A stretch of 64,000 bases of DNA, from assembly GCA_017255395.1 (NCBI GenBank), contig JAFKDC010000020.1, forward strand, positions 53,130 through 117,129, given 5' to 3'. This DNA is from Enemella evansiae (GTDB lineage Bacteria > Pseudomonadota > Alphaproteobacteria > Rhodobacterales > Rhodobacteraceae). The position numbers were made by a program, and so were the translations under genes. Shown here in pieces: positions 17,545 to 27,392 of the stretch (its first letter is position 1; each line of letters starts with the position of its first letter). The notes beneath the pieces were generated by a model. The model did not search any database, was not told the DNA's origin, and worked only from the letters and a program-made list of their open reading frames with translations.

Positions 17545-19172
17545 CCCTTCACTTCACCTTCGACGGGCAAGAGATCGCCTGCGCCCCCGAAAGCTCTCTC
17601 GCCGCGGCGCTGACCTCTGCCGGGCATCGCGCCTTCCGCGAGACCGAACAGGGCGCCGCGCGCGGCGTCTTCTGCGGCATGGGCGTCTGTCAGGATTGCC
17701 TCCTCACCGTGGACGGGCGCCCGAACCAGCGCGCCTGCATGACGCCCGCGCGCGATGGCATGGTGGTGCAGACCCAAGTCGCCCGCCCGGCGCTGACCGC
17801 CCCCGCCCCGCGCGCGTTGACACCGCGCCGCCTGACGCCCTCGGTCCTCGTGATCGGCGGCGGCGCGGGTGGTCTGTCTGCGGCCATCGCCGCCCGCGAC
17901 AGCGGCGCCGAGGTGGTGCTGCTGGACGAGCGCAAGCTGCCGGGCGGGCAGTATTACAAGCAATCCGCGCAGGGCGCGCCGCTGGACGACCAGCAGGCCG
18001 AGGGCCGCGCGCTGGTGCAGGCGGCCCGCGACGCGGGCGTGACCATCCTGCCGCAGACAGAGGTCTGGGGCGCCTTCGACGGCCCAGAGATCATGGCCAG
18101 CGCCCCCGACGCGGTCTACGCCATCGCGCCGGATAAGCTGATCGTCGCGACCGGCGCCTATGAGCGCCCCGCCATGGTGCCCGGCTGGACCCTGCCCGGC
18201 GTGATGACCGTGGGCGCGGCACAGACGCTCTGGCGCAGCTACCGGACGCTGCCGGGCAAGCGCGTGGCGCTTTTGGGGAACGGGCCCTTGGTGGCGCAGG
18301 TGGCGCTGGAACTGGCGCAGGGCGGCGCAGAGGTGGTGCTGCTGGCAGAGGCCGCGCCCGCGCCATGGTGGCGCCCGCTGGCGGGCCTCGACATGCTGCG
18401 CCGCGACCGCGCGCTCGCCGACAAGGGGCTGCGGATGATGGCGGCGCTGCGCCGCTTCGGCGTGCGGCCCGCCTTCGACGCCCTGCCGGACCGGATCGAA
18501 CAGGGCGCCGACGGCCTGAGCGTGACCTACACGGCCAAGGGCGTGACGCAGACCGTCAGCGCCGACGCGGTCTGCCTGAACTACGGCTTTCAGCCCTCGA
18601 ACGAGGTGCTGCGGCTGCTGGGCTGCGGCATGAGCTACGACGCGCGTTTCGACCACCTGCGCGTGACCCGCTCCGAGACCTGCGAGACCTCGGTCCCCGG
18701 TGTCTATGCCGTGGGCGATTGCTGCGGGCTGGGCGGCGCGCCCGCTGCCGTGACCGAGGGCCGGATCGCGGGCCGCGCCGCCACCGGGGCCGCCCCCCTG
18801 CCCGGGGACCGCGAGGCCCTCGCCCGCCACCGCGCCTTTCAGGACGCGCTCTGGCGGGTCTACGCCGCCGCGTTGCCGCAGCCGGAAACGGCACCGCCGG
18901 AAACCCACGTCTGCCGCTGCGAAGAGGTGACGAAGGCGCAGCTCGACGCCGCGCTGGCGGACGACCCCACCGACATCGGCGCGCTGAAACGCGCCACGCG
19001 CATCGGCATGGGCCGCTGTCAGGGCCGCTACTGCGCCCCCGCCGTCGCGGGCATCATGGCGCGCCGCCAGGACCGCCCGCTGGAGGATCTGAGCTACTTC
19101 GCCCCCCGCGTGCCGATCAAGCCGGTGGACATCGCCGCGATCACCGCCGCCGAGGCGCTGCTGGACGAATGA
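17541..19172 (+). CDS. Fused HcnA-HcnB-like iron-sulphur flavoprotein (opine oxidase alpha-like)
   Basis: A 543-residue fusion. Residues 1-90 form a small [2Fe-2S] ferredoxin-like domain with Cys45, Cys50, Cys53 and Cys66 (CGMGVCQDC). Residues 97 to about 430 form an FAD/NAD-type disulphide-oxidoreductase fold (VIGGGAGGLSAA; later GDCCGLGG). The C-terminus has a BFD-type [2Fe-2S] set (CRCEE...CQGRYC). Hydrogen cyanide synthase HcnA+HcnB, opine oxidase OoxA and D-hydroxyproline dehydrogenase share these parts, often as separate polypeptides. It overlaps both neighbours by 4 bp, and the HcnC-like partner follows. Function inferred: membrane-linked oxidation of a C-N bond. Confidence 0.85.
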   Translation: MTLHFTFDGQEIACAPESSLAAALTSAGHRAFRETEQGAARGVFCGMGVCQDCLLTVDGRPNQRACMTPARDGMVVQTQVARPALTAPAPRALTPRRLTPSVLVIGGGAGGLSAAIAARDSGAEVVLLDERKLPGGQYYKQSAQGAPLDDQQAEGRALVQAARDAGVTILPQTEVWGAFDGPEIMASAPDAVYAIAPDKLIVATGAYERPAMVPGWTLPGVMTVGAAQTLWRSYRTLPGKRVALLGNGPLVAQVALELAQGGAEVVLLAEAAPAPWWRPLAGLDMLRRDRALADKGLRMMAALRRFGVRPAFDALPDRIEQGADGLSVTYTAKGVTQTVSADAVCLNYGFQPSNEVLRLLGCGMSYDARFDHLRVTRSETCETSVPGVYAVGDCCGLGGAPAAVTEGRIAGRAATGAAPLPGDREALARHRAFQDALWRVYAAALPQPETAPPETHVCRCEEVTKAQLDAALADDPTDIGALKRATRIGMGRCQGRYCAPAVAGIMARRQDRPLEDLSYFAPRVPIKPVDIAAITAAEALLDE

Positions 19173-20287
19173 CCGACTTGCTGATCATCGGCGGCGGCAT
19201 CACCGGACAGATGGCCGCCCTGACCGCCGCCGAGGCGGGCGCGCGCGTGACCATCGTGGATGCCGCGCGCACCGCTGGCTCTCATGCCAACGCCGGAAGC
19301 CTGCACGTCCAGATGCAAAGCCGCTTCCTGCGGCTGAACCCGCATCTGGCGCAGAACCTCGAGGATTCGCTGCCTCTGTATCTCTCCGCCGTGACCGAGT
19401 GGGAGGCGCTGGACACCCGTCTCGGCGGCGTCGAACTGACCCGCGAGGGCGGCTTGATGCTGGCCGAGGACGCGGCGCAGATGGCCTTCCTGCACGAGAA
19501 GGCGGAGCGCGAGCGCAAGAAGGGTCTGGACGTCGAGATCCTCGACCGCGACGCGCTGATGCGGCTGGCGCCGTGGCTGTCGGAGCGGATCGCGGGGGCA
19601 GAGCTTTGCCGCAACGAGGGCAAGCTGAACCCGCTGATGGCCAATGCCAAGATGCGCGCCACGCTGGACGGGCTTGGTGTGCGCCATGTCCATGACCGCA
19701 TCGCCCGGATCGAGGACGGCCCCCGCCCCGTGGCCCATGGCGCGCGGGCCTATGAGGCCGACACCATACTGATCGCCGCCGCCTGGGGCGGCGAGGCCCT
19801 TGCCGCACCCTTGGGCCTGACGCTGAAGACCCCGCCCGAACCGCTGCACATGAACATCACCGAGGCGGGAGAGTACCGGATTCACCACCTCGTGCAGCAC
19901 GCCGAGCGCCCGATCACGCTGAAGCAGTTCCGCTCGGGTCAGGTGGTGATCGGCGGCGGCTGGGATGCCGCGCTGGCGCAGGACGACACGCGCGCGCCCC
20001 GCATCCGGCGCGAGAGCCTTCTGGGCAATGTCGCGCTGGCCGCGCAGATCGCGCCGGGGATCGGGGGCCTGCGGGTGATCCGCACATGGGCTGGCTACAA
20101 CACGCCGGTGGACGGCAAGGCCACCATCGGTGCCGCCCAGCCCGGCAGCCGCGTCTTCCTCGCCCTGCCCGGAGACGCGGGCTACACGCTGGGGCCGGTC
20201 ACCGGCCGCACGGCGGCGGCGATGGCGCTGGGGCTGGAGCCGCCCATGGACCCCGCCCCCTACGACCCCGCCCGCTGGCGGGGGTGA
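19169..20287 (+). CDS. FAD-dependent oxidase subunit (HcnC/opine oxidase beta-like)
   Basis: A 372-residue DAO-fold flavoprotein starting at MTDLLIIGGG, with the dinucleotide motif GGGITG at residues 8-13 and NAGSLHVQ near 44. It overlaps the fused HcnAB-like gene by 4 bp and so is very likely its catalytic partner in a heteromeric C-N oxidase. It is a paralogue of the flavoprotein at 10871. The family includes glycine, opine, D-amino-acid and hydroxyproline dehydrogenases. Confidence 0.87.
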   Translation: MTDLLIIGGGITGQMAALTAAEAGARVTIVDAARTAGSHANAGSLHVQMQSRFLRLNPHLAQNLEDSLPLYLSAVTEWEALDTRLGGVELTREGGLMLAEDAAQMAFLHEKAERERKKGLDVEILDRDALMRLAPWLSERIAGAELCRNEGKLNPLMANAKMRATLDGLGVRHVHDRIARIEDGPRPVAHGARAYEADTILIAAAWGGEALAAPLGLTLKTPPEPLHMNITEAGEYRIHHLVQHAERPITLKQFRSGQVVIGGGWDAALAQDDTRAPRIRRESLLGNVALAAQIAPGIGGLRVIRTWAGYNTPVDGKATIGAAQPGSRVFLALPGDAGYTLGPVTGRTAAAMALGLEPPMDPAPYDPARWRG

Positions 20288-20339
20288 GTGCAGGGAAAAC
20301 GGCCGGGACAAAAGCGCTCGCCTGAGATATGACGACAAG

Positions 20340-20401
20340 GGCAGCGCCGTCCCGCGGGGTGGCGCAAAAGCGCCGCCCCAGGGGGGCGGGTCGGCGCTGC
20401 C
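20340..20401. terminator. Large imperfect cruciform after the oxidase operon
   Basis: A 62-bp hairpin. The outer arms of 16 bp (20340-20355 and 20386-20401) pair with one mismatch, enclosing an inner stem GGGGTGGCGC/GCGCCGCCCC (one G-T wobble) around an AAAA loop. It lies 53 bp after the oxidase stop and 264 bp beyond the convergent iclR stop. No T-run follows, so it may be a structural barrier or a REP-like element rather than a classical terminator. Confidence 0.55.
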
Positions 20402-20429
20402 CGGCGTGCCGCCGGGCGGGACATCATTT

Positions 20430-20574
20430 CAAGGTTCCGAGAAGCTTTCCCGCCTCATGGATCCGGAGCGCTTTCCTTGCGCTCCCGGCCCACGGCGCGG
20501 CGGAAGATGCCGTCCAAGCTTCGAGAAGCTGTCTTGCTTCATGGATCCGGAGTGCTCGCCTTGCAGTCCCGCAC
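20430..20574. repeat. Two diverged direct repeats with 84-bp period
   Basis: The 61-bp block at 20430-20490 recurs, diverged, at 20514-20574. Both contain a GAGAAGCT segment, then TCATGGATCCGGAG at the same offset, then CCTTGC; ATGGATCCGG starts at 20457 and 20541. The repeats occupy the 377-bp gene-free stretch 20288-20664 between the convergent oxidase operon and iclR. Apart from these repeats and the cruciform at 20340, I see nothing coding there; all reading frames are short shadows. Confidence 0.6.
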
Positions 20575-20664
20575 CCGGGCGAGCGGAACAAGTCGGAGCC
20601 TCGCCGAAGCCTCCGACGCGACGCTTCCGAAGTCTCAGGCGGCTTATTCAGCGCCCCCGCCGCC

Positions 20665-21516
20665 TCAGTGCGCCAGCGACTTCTGGATCTCTTCCGCCGT
20701 GTCGCGCAGCTTCGGCAGGTAGGTCTCCACCATGATCTCGCGGGTCGCGCGGATCGAGGGCACGGCGATGTTGATCGACCCCGCCAGCACGCCCGAGCGG
20801 AACTTCAGCGGAATGGCGATCGACAACAGCCCCTCTTCCAGCTCCTGATCGACCAGCGCCCAGCCTTGGTCGCGCACCTGCTCCAGCACCATGCGCAGCT
20901 CTGCCTTGTTGGTGATGCTGTGCTGCGTGCGCGGCAAGAGGCGCGCGTTGGCGATGATGCCGTCCCAGTTGTCCTCGGGCTGCGAGGCCAGCAGAACCCG
21001 CCCGTTCGCCGTGTAGAAGGCCGACTGACGGCTGCCCACCGAGATGCCCACGCTGATGATGTTGTGCGCCTGCACACCGGCCACATAGACCACGTCGAGC
21101 CCGTCGAGGATCGCCGCCGTGCAGCTTTCGCCGGTCTGCTCGGACAGCCGCTCCATCAGCGGACGGGCGCGGTCCCAGATGCCGATCTTCGACAGCACAG
21201 AAAAGCCGAGGTCCAGCACCTTGGGCGTCAGGTCGAACAGCTTGCCGTCCGTGACCACATAGCCTTCCTTGACCAGCGTCAGCAGGAAGCGGCGTGCGGT
21301 GGCCCGGCTCATGCCGGTCTCGGCGGCGACTTCGGACAGGGTCATCTTCTTCGACGTGCGGCTGAAGCTGGACAGGATTTCCAGCCCCCGCGACAGCGAC
21401 GAGACGAAATCCCGGCTTGAGATCTTGTCCTGATCCTCCCCCGCCTCGGCGGTGACGGTACCCAGCCGCGTGTCGCTGGCCGTCTGGACGGCTTTCGTCT
21501 TCACTGGTCTGGCCAT
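20665..21516 (-). CDS. IclR-family transcriptional regulator
   Basis: A 283-residue protein with an N-terminal winged helix-turn-helix (about 36-95: SLSRGLEILSSF, then LSEVAAETGMSRATARRFL) and a C-terminal GAF-like effector domain, the standard IclR layout. The start is taken at MARPVKT (21516); a Met four codons upstream (21528) is possible. It is divergent from the sugar ABC operon, and the only perfect tripartite operator in the window (21639-21662) lies between them, suggesting autoregulation. It is the sole IclR gene here and the best candidate to bind the seven related operators. Confidence 0.93.
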   Translation of the reverse strand: MARPVKTKAVQTASDTRLGTVTAEAGEDQDKISSRDFVSSLSRGLEILSSFSRTSKKMTLSEVAAETGMSRATARRFLLTLVKEGYVVTDGKLFDLTPKVLDLGFSVLSKIGIWDRARPLMERLSEQTGESCTAAILDGLDVVYVAGVQAHNIISVGISVGSRQSAFYTANGRVLLASQPEDNWDGIIANARLLPRTQHSITNKAELRMVLEQVRDQGWALVDQELEEGLLSIAIPLKFRSGVLAGSINIAVPSIRATREIMVETYLPKLRDTAEEIQKSLAH

Positions 21517-21638
21517 CTTCCCTCTCATCCAACGTGCGCACACCGAACTATCACCGTCCAATCGGTAGCGGAACCCGCTTTGACGGCACGGGAGCCCCAA
21601 AAAACACTTGCGATTCGAAATTTGCCCCGTCAATAATA

Positions 21639-21662
21639 CGAACATAAGTTCGATATGCGAAC
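21639..21662 (+). promoter_or_regulatory. Perfect tripartite operator, iclR / sugar ABC promoter
   Basis: Half-sites CGAAC (21639), GTTCG (21648) and CGAAC (21658), separated by ATAA and ATATG, exactly match the consensus CGnAC-N4-GTTCG-N5-CGnAC derived from all copies. It ends 22 bp before the binding-protein start (plus) and lies 122 bp upstream of iclR (minus). Three ordered half-sites recall the repeat operators of PcaU-type IclR proteins. Confidence 0.78.
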
Positions 21663-21684
21663 ATCGCCAACAGGGGAATGTCAC

Positions 21685-23022
21685 ATGACCAGCACCAATC
21701 GGAAGAGCGCGGGCCTGCCGCGTCGCACGGTTCTGACCGGAATGGCCGCGGCGGGCGCCGCCGCGCTGATGCCGCGCCGCATCATGGCGCAGGAACAGAT
21801 CACCCTGCGCTGGTGGTCTCCGCAGTCCTCGCCGGAACAGCTTGCCGCCTACAAGACCCAGATCTCCAATTTCGAGGCGGCGCAACCGAATGTCAAAGTC
21901 GTCTTCGAAAAGACCTCGGACGAGGGCTATGCCCCTCAGCTCGCTGCCGCTTTTGCAAGCGGCGACGTCCCGAACCTCGTCACCCACCTGCCCAGCTTCG
22001 CGGTGTCGAACTACTGGCGCAACGGCCTGGTCGAGCCCTTCAACGACGTGATCGAGATGATCGGTCCGGACAAGTTCTACGAGGGTGTGAACCGCATCTA
22101 CGAAATCGACGCGGGTCAATATGCCGGGACCTCGATCGGCAACTCTGCCGCCAACACCCTCTGGCTGCGCACCGACCTGATGGAAAAGGCCGGGATCGAC
22201 AAGAACCCGCGAACCTGGGACGAGCTTCTGTCTGCCTGCGAAAAGATGCAGGGCGGCGGCATCTACGGCGCCCCCCTGCCCTACGGCCGCAATTCGATGA
22301 CCTCGCTGGTCTTCATCGGCGTGATCCATCAGGCCGGCGGCATGATCTTCAGCCCCGACCTGCAAGTGGCCATCGACAGCCCCGAGACCCGCGACGCGCT
22401 GGAATTCTACAAGGCCATGCGCCAGTTCTGCCCGCCAGGCGCGACCAACTATTCCTGGGGCGACAGCCTGACCGCCTTCGTCTCGGGAGCCTGTGCCACC
22501 GGCATCTATACGGGCCGCGTGCTGACCAACGTGGTCTCGCAGAACCCGTCCATCGCCGACCACATCACCTGCGACGTCTACCCGACGATCTCCGAAGAGG
22601 TGGCGCCCTGGACCTTCAACGACTTCCCCTCGGTCTTCATCCCCAAGCAGGCGAAGGACATGGAGGCAACCAAGCAGTTCGCCGCCTTCCTCTACGATCC
22701 CGAAGGCTACATCCAGCAGCTTCACGCCGCCCCCGGCCACGTCCTGCCGGTGCTCAAGACCATCGCCGAGGATCCCGCCTATCTGGATAACGAGATCATC
22801 GAGAAGTACCGCGCAGAGGTCGACCTGATGTCCGAGGCCGCGGCCAACGGCTTCAACCTCGGCTGGGAAAGCGCCGAGCACCAGCCCAACACCCGCGCGG
22901 GTGAAGTGGTGAACTCCGGCGTGATCGCCGAGATGGTGCAGCGCATCGTCCTGAATGACGAGAACACCGACGAAGTGCTGGGCGAGACCGCCAAGCGCAT
23001 CGAAGAGATCATGGCCGGCTAG
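21685..23022 (+). CDS. ABC transporter substrate-binding protein, sugar (family 1) type, Tat signal
   Basis: A 445-residue extracellular-solute-binding family 1 protein. A twin-arginine leader is visible (RRTVLTG at residues 13-19, then a hydrophobic stretch and a MAQE cleavage region), so export is probably by Tat. The start at 21685 is preferred because AGGGGA lies 7 nt upstream, whereas the earlier Met (21655) sits inside the operator. It is first in a plus-strand operon with two permeases and an ATPase. Family ligands are mono- or oligosaccharides, polyols or glycerol phosphate. Confidence 0.92.
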   Translation: MTSTNRKSAGLPRRTVLTGMAAAGAAALMPRRIMAQEQITLRWWSPQSSPEQLAAYKTQISNFEAAQPNVKVVFEKTSDEGYAPQLAAAFASGDVPNLVTHLPSFAVSNYWRNGLVEPFNDVIEMIGPDKFYEGVNRIYEIDAGQYAGTSIGNSAANTLWLRTDLMEKAGIDKNPRTWDELLSACEKMQGGGIYGAPLPYGRNSMTSLVFIGVIHQAGGMIFSPDLQVAIDSPETRDALEFYKAMRQFCPPGATNYSWGDSLTAFVSGACATGIYTGRVLTNVVSQNPSIADHITCDVYPTISEEVAPWTFNDFPSVFIPKQAKDMEATKQFAAFLYDPEGYIQQLHAAPGHVLPVLKTIAEDPAYLDNEIIEKYRAEVDLMSEAAANGFNLGWESAEHQPNTRAGEVVNSGVIAEMVQRIVLNDENTDEVLGETAKRIEEIMAG

Positions 23023-23048
23023 AACTCCCCGCAGCCTGCCATTGTCCC

Positions 23049-23081
23049 GCCCGGCGGCATCCTCCAACTTTGCCGCCGGGC
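23049..23081 (+). terminator. Intercistronic hairpin between binding protein and permease
   Basis: A perfect 10-bp stem GCCCGGCGGC/GCCGCCGGGC with a 13-nt loop, between the binding-protein stop and the first permease. There is no T-run. Such hairpins typically stabilise the upstream message or attenuate read-through so that binding protein exceeds permease. Confidence 0.6.
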
Positions 23082-23100
23082 AACCCATTCAGGACTTCTT

Positions 23101-24015
23101 ATGACCGCAGTCACCACAGACATACCCCGCGCGACGACACCGCCGCTGGAACGCGCCTACGCGCGCCTCGGCGTGCTTCTGATCGCGCCGACGATCCTCG
23201 TGTTCAGCCTCGTGATCGTCTACCCGCTTCTGGCGGCCATCTATCTTTCCGTCTTCTCGATCTACACGCCGACGCTTCAGGGCGACTTCGTGGGCGCGGC
23301 GAACTACGTCGAACTGCTCACCGGCAAGGCCTTCTGGCATTCGCTCGGCGTCACGCTGGTCTGGACCGTTGGCACGCTGTCGCTTCAGATCGTCATGGGC
23401 GTGGGCGTCGCGCTGCTGCTGCACCAGAACATCTGGTTCCGCTCGCTGGCGCGCTCGCTGATCCTGTTTCCCTACTTCCTGTCGACCGTCGTGGCGGTGC
23501 TGGTCTGGCGCTGGCTCTTCAACGACCTCTACGGCGCGATGAACCACGGGCTGATGCAGCTTGGCATTATCGACATGCCGATGGACTGGCTGGGCTCCAT
23601 GCCCAACGCGATGATCGGCGTGATCCTCGTCGGCGCGTGGAAGTACTTTCCCTTCGTGGTCATCGCCGTGCTGGCGCGGCTTCAGACGATCCCGGAAAAC
23701 CTTTACGAGGCCAGCCGCATCGACGGCGCGGGCCCCATCGCGCGCTTCTTCGACATCACCCTGCCGCAACTGCGCTCGGTGCTGACGGTCATCATCCTTC
23801 TGCGCGCCATCTGGGACTTCAAGGAATTCGACCTCTTGTACCTGCTGACAGGCGGCGGGCCGGTGACGTCCACGCAGACCCTGTCCCTGCTCGTCTACCA
23901 AGAGGCCTTCGGCCTGAACCAGATGGGACAGGCGGCCGCCTATTCGGTCGGCATGATGCTGGTGATGCTGGTCTTCATGGTGCTCTACATCCGCCGCACG
24001 GGAGAGAAGACATGA
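23101..24015 (+). CDS. Sugar ABC transporter permease (MalF/UgpA type)
   Basis: A 304-residue permease with six predicted membrane segments, beginning with LLIAPTILVFSLVIVYPLL near residue 25, and the EAA-loop LYEASRIDGAGPIARF near 202 that contacts the ATPase. Length and layout fit carbohydrate-uptake (CUT1) permeases. It overlaps the second permease gene by 4 bp. Confidence 0.92.
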   Translation: MTAVTTDIPRATTPPLERAYARLGVLLIAPTILVFSLVIVYPLLAAIYLSVFSIYTPTLQGDFVGAANYVELLTGKAFWHSLGVTLVWTVGTLSLQIVMGVGVALLLHQNIWFRSLARSLILFPYFLSTVVAVLVWRWLFNDLYGAMNHGLMQLGIIDMPMDWLGSMPNAMIGVILVGAWKYFPFVVIAVLARLQTIPENLYEASRIDGAGPIARFFDITLPQLRSVLTVIILLRAIWDFKEFDLLYLLTGGGPVTSTQTLSLLVYQEAFGLNQMGQAAAYSVGMMLVMLVFMVLYIRRTGEKT

Positions 24016-24839
24016 AACTCGCGCGCCCGCTGATCCTGAACCTCGTCACATGGTTCATCGTCCTTCTGGTGGCCTTCCCGCTGCTCTGGATGATCATCAC
24101 CTCGCTGAAACCGCAGTCAGAGCTTTTCCGCATCCCGCCGACCTGGATCCCCGAAAGCATCACCTTCGAGCACTACTGGCGCCTCCTGACAGAGACGCCC
24201 TTCCTCAAGTACTTCCGCAACTCGGTGGTGCTGGCGGTCTCGACGACGATCTTCGTCGTGGGGCTGGGCACGCTCGGCGCCTACAGCCTCGTGCGCTTCA
24301 CCTATCGGGGGCGCGAGACTCTGGCCATGCTGGTGCTGTTTACCTACCTGCTGCCCTCGGTGGTGCTGATCATCCCGCTTTACCTGATGATCGCGACGCT
24401 GGGCCTGTCGAACTCGCTGTTCGGCCTGATCCTCGCCCACACCACCTTCGCCCTGCCCTACGCGCTCTGGCTTCTGCGCAGCTTCATGGAGGGCATCCCC
24501 GAGGACCTCGAGAATGCCGCGCTGGTCGACGGCGCCAGCCGCCTCGGGGCCTTCAAGGACGTGATCTTCCCGCAGCTTCTGCCGGGCATCATCTCAACCG
24601 CGCTCTTCACCTTCATCCTGTCGTGGAACGAATACCTCTACGCGCTGGTGCTGGTGAACTCGGACAGCGTCACGCCCCTGACCACCGGCGTCATGTCCAT
24701 GCTCATCTCGGCGTTCAACATCGAATGGTCCCTGCTCATGGCGGCCTCGGTCATGATGAGCATCCCGCTCATCGTCGTCTTCGCCTTCCTGCAAAGCTAC
24801 CTGACCTCCGGCTTCGGTGCCGGCGGGGTCAAGGGCTGA
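24012..24839 (+). CDS. Sugar ABC transporter permease (MalG/UgpE type)
   Basis: A 275-residue CUT1 permease beginning MKLARPL, with six membrane segments, a periplasmic loop after the first helix (SLKPQSELFRIPPTWIPE) and the EAA motif (LENAALVDGASRLGAF) near 168. The start overlaps the preceding stop (ATGA). It forms the membrane heterodimer with the 23101 permease. Confidence 0.92.
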   Translation: MKLARPLILNLVTWFIVLLVAFPLLWMIITSLKPQSELFRIPPTWIPESITFEHYWRLLTETPFLKYFRNSVVLAVSTTIFVVGLGTLGAYSLVRFTYRGRETLAMLVLFTYLLPSVVLIIPLYLMIATLGLSNSLFGLILAHTTFALPYALWLLRSFMEGIPEDLENAALVDGASRLGAFKDVIFPQLLPGIISTALFTFILSWNEYLYALVLVNSDSVTPLTTGVMSMLISAFNIEWSLLMAASVMMSIPLIVVFAFLQSYLTSGFGAGGVKG

Positions 24840-24856
24840 CCCCAAAGGACACCCAT

Positions 24857-25960
<1,104 letters not shown>

Positions 25961-25982
25961 CCCCTTGCAGAGGAGGCCGCGC

Positions 25983-27374
25983 ATGAGCGACATCCGAGAC
26001 CTCGACAGACGCTTTGTCTTTCACCCCTTCAGCATGGCGCAAAGCCATGAACAGGGCGGCGCCGCCATGATGGCGCAAAGCGCAGACGGCTGCTGGATCA
26101 CCGCCGACGACGGACGGCGCTACTTCGACGCCATGGCGGGCCTGTGGTGCGTCAACGTGGGCTACGGGCGCGAGCGCATCGCCGACGCGCTGGCCGATCA
26201 GGCGCGCAAGCTATCCTATTTCCATGGCTTCAGCTCCATGGCGACCGAACCGGCGGCGATCCTCGCCGAGCGCGTGATCGCCAAAGCACCGAAGGGCTTT
26301 TCCAAGGTCTTCTTCGGCGCCTCGGGGTCGGATGCCAACGACACGCAGGCCAAGATCGTCTGGTACTACAACAACGCCCGCGGCCTGCCCGAGAAGAAGA
26401 AGATCATCGCCCGCGACCGCGGCTATCACGGCGTCACCGTGCTGTCGGGCGGCCTCACCGGCCTGCCCGGGCTGCACGCGGGCTTCGACCTGCCGCTGCC
26501 GATGATCCGCCACGTCTCTGCGCCGCACAACATCTGGACGCGGCTGGCCGATGAGGACGACGCGGGTTTTGCGGCGCGGCTGGCCAAGGAACTGGACGAC
26601 ATGATCGTGGCCGAAGGCCCCGAGACCGTCGCCGCCTTCATCGCGGAACCCGTCATGGGCGCGGGTGGCGTGATCGTCCCGCCCGAGGGCTACTTCGCCG
26701 CCATCAAGGAGGTGCTCGACCGCCACGACGTGCTGCTGATCGCCGACGAGGTCATCTGCGGCTTCGGCCGTCTGGGGACGTGGTTCGGCTCTGACGCCAT
26801 GGGCATGACGCCCGACCTCATGTCCGTCGCCAAGGGCATCACCTCTGGCTACGCGCCGCTGTCGGGTGTGCTGGTGGGTGACAAGGTCTGGCAGGTGATC
26901 TCTGGCGCAGGCGCCAAGATGGGCGCCTTCGGCCACGGCTACACCTACACCGCGCATCCCGTCATGGCCGCAGCGGCGCTGGCGAACCTCGACATCGTCG
27001 AAGAGGAAAACCTCGTCGAGCGCGCGGGGCGCATGGGCGACTACCTGCAAGAGGCCCTCGCCAAGGCCTTCGCCGACCTGCCCATCGTGGCCGAAACCCG
27101 GGGCAAGGGCCTGATGGCCGCCGTGGAATTCGCCCGGGCCGGGCCGGAGGGCTGGCAACGCTTCGACCCCGCGCTTCAGGTCGGGCCGCGCATCGTGCGC
27201 GCCGCGCTGGACGACGGGATCATCGCCCGCGCCCTGCCCAACGGCGACGCGGTCAGCTTCTCCCCGCCCTTCACCGTCACTCCGGAAGAGATCGACCTTG
27301 CCGTCTCGACCGTCCGCAAGGCCGCCCAGACGGTCGCTGATGCCCTCGGCGCCGACGCCGCGCTGGCCCAGTAA
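25983..27374 (+). CDS. Class III (omega-) aminotransferase
   Basis: A 463-residue PLP enzyme. The PLP Lys284 (SVAKGITSGY) and the cofactor-binding Asp255 (IADEVICGFG) are present, along with the FHGFSSMATEPA and GYHGVTVLSGGLTG segments typical of omega-amino-acid:pyruvate and putrescine-type aminotransferases. The start at MSDIRDL is chosen because AGAGGAGG lies just upstream; an earlier in-frame Met overlaps the ATPase tail. It would move an amino group from a terminal amine or beta/gamma-amino acid to pyruvate, giving an aldehyde for the dehydrogenase at 9341. Confidence 0.9.
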   Translation: MSDIRDLDRRFVFHPFSMAQSHEQGGAAMMAQSADGCWITADDGRRYFDAMAGLWCVNVGYGRERIADALADQARKLSYFHGFSSMATEPAAILAERVIAKAPKGFSKVFFGASGSDANDTQAKIVWYYNNARGLPEKKKIIARDRGYHGVTVLSGGLTGLPGLHAGFDLPLPMIRHVSAPHNIWTRLADEDDAGFAARLAKELDDMIVAEGPETVAAFIAEPVMGAGGVIVPPEGYFAAIKEVLDRHDVLLIADEVICGFGRLGTWFGSDAMGMTPDLMSVAKGITSGYAPLSGVLVGDKVWQVISGAGAKMGAFGHGYTYTAHPVMAAAALANLDIVEEENLVERAGRMGDYLQEALAKAFADLPIVAETRGKGLMAAVEFARAGPEGWQRFDPALQVGPRIVRAALDDGIIARALPNGDAVSFSPPFTVTPEEIDLAVSTVRKAAQTVADALGADAALAQ

Positions 27375-27392
27375 GTTATCGAGGAACCCCAA

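Noticed and set aside
20665..23088. Very long minus-strand reading frame extending upstream of iclR through the binding-protein gene
   Set aside because: Only its last 283 codons show IclR homology; the rest is antisense to the Tat-exported binding protein, which has a clear family match and ribosome binding site.
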